Positions 1 through 5,113 of a stretch of 5,113 nucleotides of DNA are shown one piece after another (position 1 is the first letter of the stretch; every line of letters begins with the position of its first letter). Below the pieces are notes generated by a model. It saw nothing but the letters and a program-made list of their open reading frames with translations. It did no database searches and had not been told where the DNA came from. This stretch comes from an uncultured Bacilli bacterium (GTDB lineage: Bacteria > Bacillota_I > Bacilli_A > RF39 > UBA660): NCBI GenBank assembly GCA_944329545.1, contig CALVIK010000053.1, forward strand, positions 1-5,113. The letters are read 5' to 3'. The translations under genes were made by a program, and so were the position numbers.

Positions 1-83
1 ATCAAATTGATGTCTTTAATTTGGATGATTTTCGAAATAAAAAACTGAAAAAGGAAATAGATAATCTTGTAGATTTAGAGTAA
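1..83 (+). CDS. 3' end of an unidentified element gene (partial)
   Basis: The frame beginning at position 3 stays open from the window edge to a TAA at 81-83 and encodes 26 residues of a charged tail ending DNLVDLE. The composition, rich in Lys, Asp, Glu and Leu, is like the downstream gene and suggests a helical C-terminus. The next gene's Shine-Dalgarno follows the stop by only a few bases, so the two are probably cotranscribed. Too little is present to name a family. Confidence 0.55.
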   Translation, partial: QIDVFNLDDFRNKKLKKEIDNLVDLE

Positions 84-87
84 AAAT

Positions 88-104
88 AAGGAGGTAAAAT
101 TATA
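88..104 (+). promoter_or_regulatory. Strong RBS facing a non-ATG start (ATA 102, or ATT 99)
   Basis: AAGGAGGT at 88-95 is a near-perfect Shine-Dalgarno. The codon at the ideal distance, seven bases after GGAGG, is ATA at 102-104; ATT at 99-101 is only four bases away. Both are in frame with the ArdC-like gene, which is open back to a TAA at 87-89. The first in-frame ATG, at 162, has no Shine-Dalgarno. Initiation 20 codons upstream of that ATG therefore looks likely. ATT is a known rare start (infC); ATA is rarer still. Confidence 0.55.
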
Positions 105-161
105 GAGAGTAAAATAGAAAATTTAAAGAATGTTAGTAATAAGTTACGAAAAACAAAAGAT

Positions 162-1133
162 ATGAAAGAGCATTCAAAATTAAGTGATGATTTAAAAAAT
201 ATTGTTATTGATTTAAAGAAAGAAGTAATATCTAAATTTAAAGAAGAAAGTGATATTAAACATTTTTTAGATAATATAGTAAAATTTAATAATTATTCGA
301 TAAACAATCAATATCTAATATGGTTGCAAAAACCTGATGCCGAGTATGTAAATTCATTTAGAAAATATAAAGATTTAGGATATCATGTCAATAAAGGTGC
401 AAAAGGAATAACTGTTTTAGTTCCTAATTTTTTGACAATGGTTAAAATAAAAAAAGAAGATGATAGTTTTGATTATAAACCATATTATGCATTAAATGAG
501 AGTGAACTTAAAAGATATAAAGATAAAAGCGATTCATCAGTTGAATTTTATACGAAAAAGTTATCCGGCTTTTCTATTGGGTATGTTTTTGATATTAAAG
601 ATACTGATATGCCAAAAGAAGTACTAGAAGAATTAAATCCTATTATAAATGATAAGGGAGCAGAAGAAGTAATTGATTTTTTTATTAAGGCTATATATAG
701 GGATGGCTTTAAAGTTAAGTTTGATGATATAAAGGATGCAAAAGGATATTGTGATCATCAAAATAAACTAATTGTAGTAAAAAAAGGACTGGGAAGTTTG
801 ATGGAATTAAAAGTTTTAATACATGAGTATGCTCATGCACTTGCCCATAAGCATTTAGAAAATAATAATAAGGATTATCAAGAAAATAGGAATCAATATG
901 AAACGGAGGCAGAAGCAATTGCTTATACAGTTTCTAAATATTTAGGTATATCAACAACCGAATATTCATTGGATTATTTATATAGTTGGAGTAAAGAAAA
1001 AGACTTTAAAGAAATTGATGCTTCGCTTACTACTATCATTGATTATAGTAACAAAATAATTCATAATTTTAATGATTTTTATGCTCGAGATGTTGAATTG
1101 AACTCTTTTATGCCTAATTCATTTAACATATAA
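162..1133 (+). CDS. ArdC-like antirestriction protein with zinc-metallopeptidase domain
   Basis: Residues about 8-90 carry the ArdC N-terminal ssDNA-binding pattern: a helical lead-in, then FNNYSINNQYLIWLQKP (42-58), a K-x-LGYHV segment and NKGAKGITVLVP (77-88). The C-terminal half is a zinc-peptidase domain with HEYAH at 221-225 (HExxH) and a downstream ETEAEA stretch (247-252) that can supply the third, glutamate ligand. In the family, ArdC-type proteins coat incoming single-stranded DNA and counter host restriction during conjugation or phage entry; that role is inferred here. The start given is the first in-frame ATG, but the RBS at 88-95 suggests the real start is ATA 102 (343 residues). 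It lies upstream of the recombinase module on the same strand, which suits accessory cargo of an integrative element. No signal peptide or membrane segment is visible, so it should be cytoplasmic. The family call is firm; the biochemical role is not tested. Confidence 0.85.
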   Translation: MKEHSKLSDDLKNIVIDLKKEVISKFKEESDIKHFLDNIVKFNNYSINNQYLIWLQKPDAEYVNSFRKYKDLGYHVNKGAKGITVLVPNFLTMVKIKKEDDSFDYKPYYALNESELKRYKDKSDSSVEFYTKKLSGFSIGYVFDIKDTDMPKEVLEELNPIINDKGAEEVIDFFIKAIYRDGFKVKFDDIKDAKGYCDHQNKLIVVKKGLGSLMELKVLIHEYAHALAHKHLENNNKDYQENRNQYETEAEAIAYTVSKYLGISTTEYSLDYLYSWSKEKDFKEIDASLTTIIDYSNKIIHNFNDFYARDVELNSFMPNSFNI

Positions 1134-1160
1134 ATAGTAATACATTTGTTTTATTTTTAA

Positions 1161-1166
1161 TATAAT
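1161..1166 (+). promoter_or_regulatory. Possible -10 box before the small ORF
   Basis: TATAAT at 1161-1166 is a perfect -10 match, but no convincing -35 lies 16-18 bases upstream (about 1137-1144). If used, transcription would begin near 1173, just past the ATG at 1172, which would force translation from the later RBS and the ACG at 1196. In DNA this AT-rich a chance match is quite possible. Confidence 0.25.
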
Positions 1167-1171
1167 TAAAT

Positions 1172-1351
1172 ATGGAAATATGGGGGGAGATTTTAACGGA
1201 TAAAACAAAAAAATTATCCGATTCGGAAATTGAAAATATAATTGATAAAGCAATTAATTTTTCAATAATAAAAAAAATATATGACTTAAAACTTATCGAC
1301 GAAAAACAATATTATACAATAAAGAAAAAAATAGAGAATTTTTACAATTAA
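1172..1351 (+). CDS. Small SHOCT-like protein upstream of the recombinase
   Basis: This short frame encodes 59 residues from ATG 1172, or 51 from ACG 1196. The body reads as two helices: LSDSEIENIIDKAINFS, then IIKKIYDLKLIDEKQYYTIKKKI, ending in NFYN. The pattern 'hydrophobic helix, short linker L-I-D/T-E-x-x-Y-x-x-I' is typical of SHOCT-like short proteins often found just before large serine recombinases in Firmicutes elements. A GGGGGGAG Shine-Dalgarno lies at 1182-1189, inside the ATG-1172 version and six bases before ACG 1196, so the natural start is probably ACG; ATG 1172 has no Shine-Dalgarno. The recombinase begins 76 bases after the stop, so shared transcription is likely. A role in regulating or directing recombination is plausible by position only. 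Confidence 0.65.
   Translation: MEIWGEILTDKTKKLSDSEIENIIDKAINFSIIKKIYDLKLIDEKQYYTIKKKIENFYN
1182..1198 (+). promoter_or_regulatory. RBS placed for an ACG start
   Basis: GGGGGGAG (1182-1189) is followed after six bases by ACG (1196-1198), in frame with the SHOCT-like ORF. No ATG, GTG or TTG in this frame sits at a workable distance downstream. Together with the ATA case at 102, it is the second gene in a row with a good Shine-Dalgarno and a near-cognate start. Confidence 0.45.
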
Positions 1352-1427
1352 AGTATTCAAAATTGGTAATAAGAGTTATAATTAATAACAGAACATATAT
1401 TGTTACTTTATTAGAAAGAGAGGTAAA

Positions 1428-3152
1428 ATGGCGGAAGTTGAAATAATTAAACCTAAAAATAATGATTTTAATGAAGTGTCTGGAGTTTTTAAGAAGAAAA
1501 AAGTATGTGCATATGCTAGAGTATCTACTGATAGTGATGAACAATTAACAAGTTATTCATCTCAAATCAACTATTATAGTGAAAAAATCAAAGCAAACCC
1601 AAATTGGGAATTTGTTGGTATATATGCTGATGAAGGGCTTACTGGTACTCAGATAAAAAATCGTATTGAATTTCAAAAAATGATTGACGATGCACTAAAT
1701 GACAAAATTGATATAATAATTACAAAATCTATATCTAGATTTGCTAGAAATACTTTGGATACTTTAAAAATTGTTAGATCACTTCGTGAGAAAAATGTTG
1801 ATGTTTACTTTGAAAAAGAAAATATTCATACATTGGAGTTGGATAGTGAATTGTTTTTAACTTTATATAGTGCATTTGCTCAAGGTGAAAGTGAATCGAT
1901 ATCTTCAAATGTAAAATTGGGAATAAAGGCAAAAATGAAAAGAGGAGAATATTGTGGTCAAGCTAATCCCTTTGGATATAGTTGGAATAAAAAAACAAAA
2001 AAATTAGAAATTAATGAAAACGAAGCTCCAACTGTAGAATTAATCTTTGAGTTATATAAAAATGGTATGGGATCTACGAACATAGCAAAAAGATTAAATG
2101 AACTGGGATTAAAACCCCGAATTGTAGAAAAATGGGACACACAAAAAGTTTGCCGAATATTGCGTAATCCAAAATATGTTGGGGATTTATTGGGCGGAAA
2201 ATATTATGTAGTTGATCCTATTTCACATAAGAAAAAGGAAAATTTTGGAGAACACGAACAATATTATGCTAAAAATGTGCATGAACCAATTGTTTCTAGG
2301 GATACTTGGGAAAAAGTTCAAGAAATTTATAATATGAGAAGCAAGAGAATAACACCAAAATCTAAACAACACGGTAGTAAATTTAGCAGAAAATATCCAT
2401 TGAGTAGTAAAATTGAGTGTGCTTGTTGCGGGGCAAGTTATATGAGAAGAATTGGTGGAAAACGTGGTACTGGGGACAAAGCAAAATATGTAACTTATTG
2501 GCGATGCGGAAATATGGTTACTAAAAAGAAAAAATGTGAAGCCGAGACTTCAATTCGTGAAACATATATAAAAGATGCTTTTGTTCAAATTTATAATAGA
2601 ATGATAGAAAAAAAGCATCGTACAAAAGACCAGCTGTTTTCTATAATAAAAGAAACTTTAATTGAAGGTAATGTTAAAGATACTTTGCAAAAACTCAATA
2701 GCGAAAAAGAAGAATTAGAAACTAAAATTTCTCACTTAATAGATCTAAAATTAGAGAATTATAATAATGTACATATTTATGATAAAAAAGAAAAAGAACT
2801 TTCAGATAAACTAAAAAGAGTAATAGATAACATTGAATATTATAAAAAGAAAAATAACGATGGTAATAAATTAGAATTAAAAATAAAACAAATTCAGAAT
2901 ATATTCGAAGAAGAACTTATTTTAACAGAGTTTGATGACGAAATATTTAATCAGTTAGTAAAGAAAGTTATAATTGGCAAATATGAATCGGACGGTAAAT
3001 TTAATCAAAATGTTATTACATTTATTCTTAACATTGGCAGGGAGTATTCTTTAGATTTGGATACTACTTCAAAAAAGAATGTGTCAAATTATGGCGGAAA
3101 CATCTCCGGCTGGACCGCCATATTGCGTGAGAATATATTTCGCCATTTTTAA
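1428..3152 (+). CDS. Large serine recombinase (site-specific integrase)
   Basis: At 574 residues this has the usual length and domain order of large serine recombinases. The catalytic resolvase domain (about 24-172) has YARVS at 29-33 with nucleophile Ser33 and Arg31, and SRFARNT with Arg104 and Arg107. The recombinase DNA-binding domain follows (about 178-290; NPFGY at 180-184, RILRNPKYVGDL). A zinc ribbon uses Cys331, Cys334, Cys360 and Cys370. A Lys/Glu-rich coiled coil (about 410-490) precedes the C-terminal tail. Such enzymes insert and excise elements between short attP and attB sites through a covalent serine-DNA intermediate; excision normally needs a directionality factor, which is not evident here. 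ATG 1428 has AGAGAGG just upstream. The last 13-19 codons are read from the opposite strand of the interrupted host gene cotJC, so the stop codon is host-derived. All catalytic residues are present and the enzyme looks active. Confidence 0.96.
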   Translation: MAEVEIIKPKNNDFNEVSGVFKKKKVCAYARVSTDSDEQLTSYSSQINYYSEKIKANPNWEFVGIYADEGLTGTQIKNRIEFQKMIDDALNDKIDIIITKSISRFARNTLDTLKIVRSLREKNVDVYFEKENIHTLELDSELFLTLYSAFAQGESESISSNVKLGIKAKMKRGEYCGQANPFGYSWNKKTKKLEINENEAPTVELIFELYKNGMGSTNIAKRLNELGLKPRIVEKWDTQKVCRILRNPKYVGDLLGGKYYVVDPISHKKKENFGEHEQYYAKNVHEPIVSRDTWEKVQEIYNMRSKRITPKSKQHGSKFSRKYPLSSKIECACCGASYMRRIGGKRGTGDKAKYVTYWRCGNMVTKKKKCEAETSIRETYIKDAFVQIYNRMIEKKHRTKDQLFSIIKETLIEGNVKDTLQKLNSEKEELETKISHLIDLKLENYNNVHIYDKKEKELSDKLKRVIDNIEYYKKKNNDGNKLELKIKQIQNIFEEELILTEFDDEIFNQLVKKVIIGKYESDGKFNQNVITFILNIGREYSLDLDTTSKKNVSNYGGNISGWTAILRENIFRHF

Positions 3153-3206
3153 GTCTTTCTTCTTTATATAAACGGGATATTGTAATCTTTTTTCATATTT
3201 CCACAT
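3084..3206 (-). pseudogene. cotJC: 5' fragment of cotJC (spore-coat manganese-catalase-like), interrupted
   Basis: On the minus strand an ATG at 3206 follows AAGGAGGA (3222-3215) by eight bases. It encodes MWKYEKRLQYPVYIK, then MAKYILTQYGGPAGDVSA. This matches the conserved CotJC start (MW-YEK-LQYPV, then A--I--QYGGPDGE-), as I recall the family. After about 38 residues it meets Ile-Ile and a TGA at 3084-3086, whereas intact CotJC continues into the ferritin-like catalase fold near 190 residues. The fragment contains none of the metal-binding helices, so a product made from it would be inactive. It begins 15 bases after the CotJB stop, the expected operon order. The remaining 3' part should lie at the far end of the element. 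Excision would be expected to restore the frame. Confidence 0.85.
3090..3122. other. Putative att junction (attL/attR) with imperfect palindrome
   Basis: TATGGCGG at 3090-3097 and CCGCCATA at 3115-3122 are perfect inverted arms around a 17-base centre (midpoint 3106). The right arm is the host codons for Tyr-Gly-Gly of CotJC. Large serine recombinases use att sites of roughly 30-50 bp with imperfect dyad symmetry and a central dinucleotide crossover, and commonly sit beside the integrase gene. The palindrome lies at the point where cotJC homology ends, which fits a recombined junction. It is not followed by a T-run, so it is not a typical terminator. The exact crossover dinucleotide cannot be read from one junction. 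Confidence 0.65.
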
Positions 3207-3220
3207 TCCAAAATTCCTCC

Positions 3221-3742
3221 TTAATTATTTTCCCAAGGCCATGGCATAGTATTCCAAGTCCAAGGAATATTATCGGCTCCATTTACTACTATTGGGCCAT
3301 ATTTTTTTTCATATTCTTTTATTAATTTTTCTTTTTCTTCAGTATATTTTTTAAATAAATCAAGCATTGCTTTATCATTAGGGTGTGTATCTAAATATAA
3401 ATTTAAATCATGAGCTGCAAAACTGTAGGCGTTAATATATGTTAAAAGCTCAGCTTGTTTGTTTAATGGTTCTACTTCGAATGGCTTTGATACTTTGTAT
3501 TGATTATATAAACTTGGAAACATATTTCCTCTTATAAAACCATTATAAGCATCATATAATTTATTAGGTTCGCTTTTACCGTCAAAATTGCATTTGTTAA
3601 AATTTAAATTATTGTTAGGGTTAACATTTGGGTTATTAGGTTTTTTTATATTGTTTTGATTCCAATTATTAACATTTTGCATGTTATTCAAATAAGCAAA
3701 ATTATTTGGTATAAAATAATTCATATTGTTAAAGTTATTCAT
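3221..3742 (-). CDS. cotJB: CotJA-CotJB-like spore coat protein with Asn-rich N-terminus
   Basis: The 173-residue protein has three parts. Residues 1-60 are of low complexity, with 26 Asn. Residues about 62-93 contain YNGFIRGNMFPSLYNQY, resembling the conserved end of CotJA (G-x-L-F/W-P-x-L-x-x-P-Y). Residues about 94-173 match CotJB: LYLDTHPND (115-123), a Lys/Glu helix, YEKKYGP (144-150) and a Trp/Pro-rich tail WTWNTMPWPW. In Bacillus, cotJA, cotJB and cotJC form one mother-cell operon whose products are part of the spore coat; here A and B appear fused. AGGAGGA at 3755-3749 precedes the ATG by six bases. The stop overlaps the cotJC Shine-Dalgarno, so translation of the two was probably coupled before the insertion. 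CotJB identity is secure; the CotJA part rests on a short motif. Confidence 0.87.
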   Translation of the reverse strand: MNNFNNMNYFIPNNFAYLNNMQNVNNWNQNNIKKPNNPNVNPNNNLNFNKCNFDGKSEPNKLYDAYNGFIRGNMFPSLYNQYKVSKPFEVEPLNKQAELLTYINAYSFAAHDLNLYLDTHPNDKAMLDLFKKYTEEKEKLIKEYEKKYGPIVVNGADNIPWTWNTMPWPWENN

Positions 3743-3760
3743 AATTTATCCTCCTCGTTT

Positions 3761-3790
3761 TATGTTATGACTTGCTTTTAAATAAGTATA
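3761..3790 (-). promoter_or_regulatory. Possible mother-cell sigma (SigE/SigK-like) promoter for cotJ
   Basis: Reading the minus strand, CATAACATA at 3769-3761 resembles the SigE -10 (CATACA-T) and fits the SigK -10 pattern (CATAnnnTA). A TATACTT block lies 14 bases upstream (3790-3784) as a weak -35. Initiation would fall near 3755, leaving a very short leader that starts at the RBS. The Bacillus cotJ operon is SigE-dependent, which makes the call sensible, but the -35 match is poor. Confidence 0.35.
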
Positions 3791-3925
3791 GTCAAAAACC
3801 TAAATTTTGGAAATATTTTTTATTGTAATGGTATTGCTTATCAGGCAAGAAAATATAGAAAAAGACAAATTATAGAATTTTTTAGGTAATATTTTTAAAA
3901 AATAACATTATTTTTAGGAAATAAC

Positions 3926-3954
3926 TTGCCAAAAACTGTATTTATTGGTAAAAT
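3926..3954 (+). promoter_or_regulatory. Vegetative promoter of tRNA-His
   Basis: TTGCCA (3926-3931), a 17-base spacer and TAAAAT (3949-3954) form a good housekeeping-sigma promoter. Expected initiation is near 3961, about ten bases before the mature tRNA 5' end. It points away from the cotJ operon. The stretch between this promoter and the cotJ promoter (3791-3925) is AT-rich and shows no gene. Confidence 0.7.
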
Positions 3955-3971
3955 AAGTATGTCTTTTACAT

Positions 3972-4048
3972 GGCGTCGTTGGTGAAGTGGTTAACACATC
4001 GGATTGTGGTTCCGACATGCGTGGGTTCGATCCCCACACGGCGCCCCA
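3972..4048 (+). tRNA. tRNA-His (anticodon GTG)
   Basis: A complete cloverleaf is present. The acceptor stem GCGTCGT (3973-3979) pairs with ACGGCGC (4038-4044), including one G-T pair. The anticodon stem TCGGA/TCCGA holds GTG at 4006-4008, and the T arm is GTGGG-TTCGATC-CCCAC. The tRNA-His identity features are encoded: an extra G at -1 (3972) opposite C73 (4045). The CCA tail is also encoded (4046-4048). The gene stands alone between its own promoter and terminator. Although tRNA genes are frequent integration targets, this one is intact and not the site of the insertion seen here. Confidence 0.97.
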
Positions 4049-4081
4049 GAATGGAAAAAAGTCGAATAGACTTATTGATAG

Positions 4082-4110
4082 AAATCGATTCTTATGAGTC
4101 GATTTTTTTT
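4082..4110 (+). terminator. Rho-independent terminator after tRNA-His
   Basis: AAATCGATTC and GAGTCGATTT form a ten-pair stem (one G-T pair) with a TTAT loop at 4082-4105, running into eight T's (4103-4110). A smaller hairpin, AAGTC-GAATA-GACTT (4059-4073), lies between the tRNA 3' end and this stem. Confidence 0.85.
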
Positions 4111-4207
4111 GTTTGTTAGAAAGAATTGGTAATATTGGTGAATTAACATTAAAATAAGTGATATTGATGATGTAAGTGCTGTATTTATTAAAGAATTTAT
4201 ATAAATC

Positions 4208-4238
4208 TTGAAAATATATTATATTTACATGATATAAT
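4208..4238 (+). promoter_or_regulatory. Promoter of the 4263 gene (extended -10)
   Basis: TATAAT at 4233-4238 is preceded by TG at 4230-4231, giving an extended -10 (TGnTATAAT). TTGAAA at 4208-4213 is a possible -35, with a long 19-base spacer that an extended -10 could tolerate. Expected initiation near 4245 leaves a leader of about 18 bases. Confidence 0.55.
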
Positions 4239-4262
4239 AGTAAAAGAAAATTGGTGATGATA

Positions 4263-5084
4263 ATGACAAACAAAAATAATTTAATGGATAACAAAATTAA
4301 CTGTAAATATATTTTGAACAAAATATTTACAGGTTCTTTTTTAGACTATAATCTCGGCCATGAAATTATTAATTTTATAAAAATGGATGATAATAACAGA
4401 TATATTTATGTAAATCCATATGGAGAAAGATCTGAACTATCTGCAAAATATACAGAATATGTATTTCATATAATGGGAATTGTTTACAAAAACAAGAGAT
4501 ATTATGAATTAACTGCCGTATCAAAGGTATCAAAAGATGATATTGGTTACCGAAAAAATAATAAAGAAGAAAAAAATGAATTAAAATATAAAAAGTTTTC
4601 CCTAAGGAAAATTTTTAAAGAAAATAATAATGATAACCGTAGTCATTTGTGTACTTTTAAGGCGTCTAGTTTTTACAAATCTAAAAAAAGAATTTTGTTT
4701 TTAGTAGATGAGAACACACCTGAAATTGTAAATGAAAGTGAAGACATTATTATAGTTAAATTAACTTGTAATCCTCAACATAGTAGAGCATATTCAAGGG
4801 AAGCTGATGTTAAGTTTTTGGATGAAATCATAAATAAATATTTAATTGTAAATAACGATGTGGAAAAATGGGATAATTATGAAGAAGAACTATGTTTTTC
4901 ATTAATAAGTGATAGAACTAAACTAGAAAATTCAACATCTAATCAAATAGCGTATTTTTTTAACAGAGATAAAAAATTACTTAACAAATTTGTGAAAGAA
5001 TTTTTGAAAATGCTAAATATAGACCTACCGGTAAAGAAACTGAATATGGAAACTTTTTATTTAAAGAATTTATATATACAATAG
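4263..5084 (+). CDS. Hypothetical protein, 273 aa, family not recognised
   Basis: I do not recognise this family. The start chosen is ATG 4263: GGTGAT at 4253-4258 is complementary to the 3' end of 16S rRNA and is correctly spaced for it, whereas TTG 4251 and ATG 4257 overlap or precede that site. The N-terminal part has IFTGSFLDYNLGHEIINF (residues about 21-38) followed by an aromatic stretch YIYVNPYGE, which look like conserved motifs. The middle (about 95-125) is a Lys/Asn/Glu-rich, probably flexible linker. A later segment has beta-strand-like RILFLVDE and DIIIVKLTCNPQHSRAYSRE, then a mostly helical C-terminus. There is no signal peptide, membrane segment or obvious catalytic motif, so it is probably soluble and cytoplasmic. 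It has its own promoter and stands alone after the tRNA terminator. The full coding region and RBS make it a real gene. Confidence 0.85.
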   Translation: MTNKNNLMDNKINCKYILNKIFTGSFLDYNLGHEIINFIKMDDNNRYIYVNPYGERSELSAKYTEYVFHIMGIVYKNKRYYELTAVSKVSKDDIGYRKNNKEEKNELKYKKFSLRKIFKENNNDNRSHLCTFKASSFYKSKKRILFLVDENTPEIVNESEDIIIVKLTCNPQHSRAYSREADVKFLDEIINKYLIVNNDVEKWDNYEEELCFSLISDRTKLENSTSNQIAYFFNRDKKLLNKFVKEFLKMLNIDLPVKKLNMETFYLKNLYIQ

Positions 5085-5113
5085 AATATATAAAAATGTC
5101 TAAAACACTGCAA

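Larger units (their letters stand above)
1..3105. mobile_element. One end of an integrative element inserted in cotJC
   Basis: The region holds antirestriction and site-specific recombination genes on one strand, ends at the 3' end of the recombinase, and abuts a host gene whose coding homology stops at the same place. The right boundary is estimated at 3093-3114 because cotJC resemblance fades there; 3105 is a midpoint. The left end lies outside the window. ArdC-like cargo favours an integrative and conjugative or mobilizable element, but a prophage cannot be excluded, as no structural or transfer gene is visible. Confidence 0.75.

Noticed and set aside
715..918. Minus-strand open frame inside the ArdC-like gene
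   Set aside because: It lies antisense to a well-supported coding region covering the HExxH domain, has no RBS and resembles no protein.
1377..1382. TATAAT as a separate recombinase promoter
   Set aside because: No -35 is present at 16-18 bases, and such hexamers are common by chance in this AT-rich DNA.
1363..1470. Plus-strand TTG frame (LVIRVIINNR...) overlapping the recombinase start
   Set aside because: It has no Shine-Dalgarno before TTG 1363, its end runs into the recombinase in another frame, and it matches no family known to me.
1293..1544. Minus-strand open frame across the SHOCT-like and recombinase starts
   Set aside because: It is antisense to two better-supported genes, and its Phe/Ile/Tyr-rich product is what reversed AT-rich coding DNA gives.
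1958..2140. Minus-strand open frame inside the recombinase
   Set aside because: It is antisense to the recombinase DNA-binding domain and has no RBS or recognisable content.
3090..3122. Palindrome as a transcription terminator of the recombinase
   Set aside because: It lies inside the coding sequence, is not followed by a T-run, and its 17-base loop is too large for a typical terminator.
3972..4048. tRNA-His as the integration site
   Set aside because: The gene is intact, no partial tRNA repeat is visible in the window, and the recombinase is of the serine type with its junction in cotJC.
3914..4321. Minus-strand open frame spanning the tRNA-His gene
   Set aside because: It crosses the tRNA, its terminator and the start of the downstream gene, so it cannot be a real protein gene.
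5096..5113. Start of another gene (ATG TCT AAA ...) at the window edge
   Set aside because: Only six codons are visible and there is no Shine-Dalgarno, so it cannot be supported.

Overview
The window is strongly AT-rich and uses standard codons (TGG for Trp; TAA, TAG and TGA as stops). It looks like a low-GC, spore-forming Firmicutes chromosome interrupted by an integrated mobile element. Two parts meet near position 3093-3114.

Mobile-element end (1 to about 3105, all + strand). It holds the 3' end of an unknown gene (stop at 81-83), an ArdC-like antirestriction protein with a C-terminal HExxH zinc-peptidase domain (to 1133), a small SHOCT-like protein (to 1351) and a 574-residue large serine recombinase (1428-3152). 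The recombinase is the last gene and runs across the junction. The first two complete genes have good Shine-Dalgarno sequences positioned for ATA and ACG rather than for an ATG.

Host side (about 3105 to 5113). The minus strand carries a cotJ-type spore-coat operon: a CotJA-CotJB-like protein (3742-3221) followed by the first codons of cotJC (from 3206 down). The cotJC reading matches the manganese-catalase-like CotJC N-terminus as I remember it, through the QYGGP motif, then stops at a TGA (3084-3086). The break coincides with the 3' end of the recombinase gene and with an imperfect palindrome (3090-3122), as expected for an attR/attL hybrid site. Divergent from cotJ lie a tRNA-His (GTG) gene with a clear promoter and terminator, and an unrecognised 273-residue protein.

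Main interpretation: a serine-recombinase element has split the sporulation gene cotJC. This recalls the known skin-type elements in sigK and other sporulation genes, where mother-cell excision restores the gene. Whether this one excises in a regulated way cannot be seen here; the other element end and any directionality factor lie outside the window.
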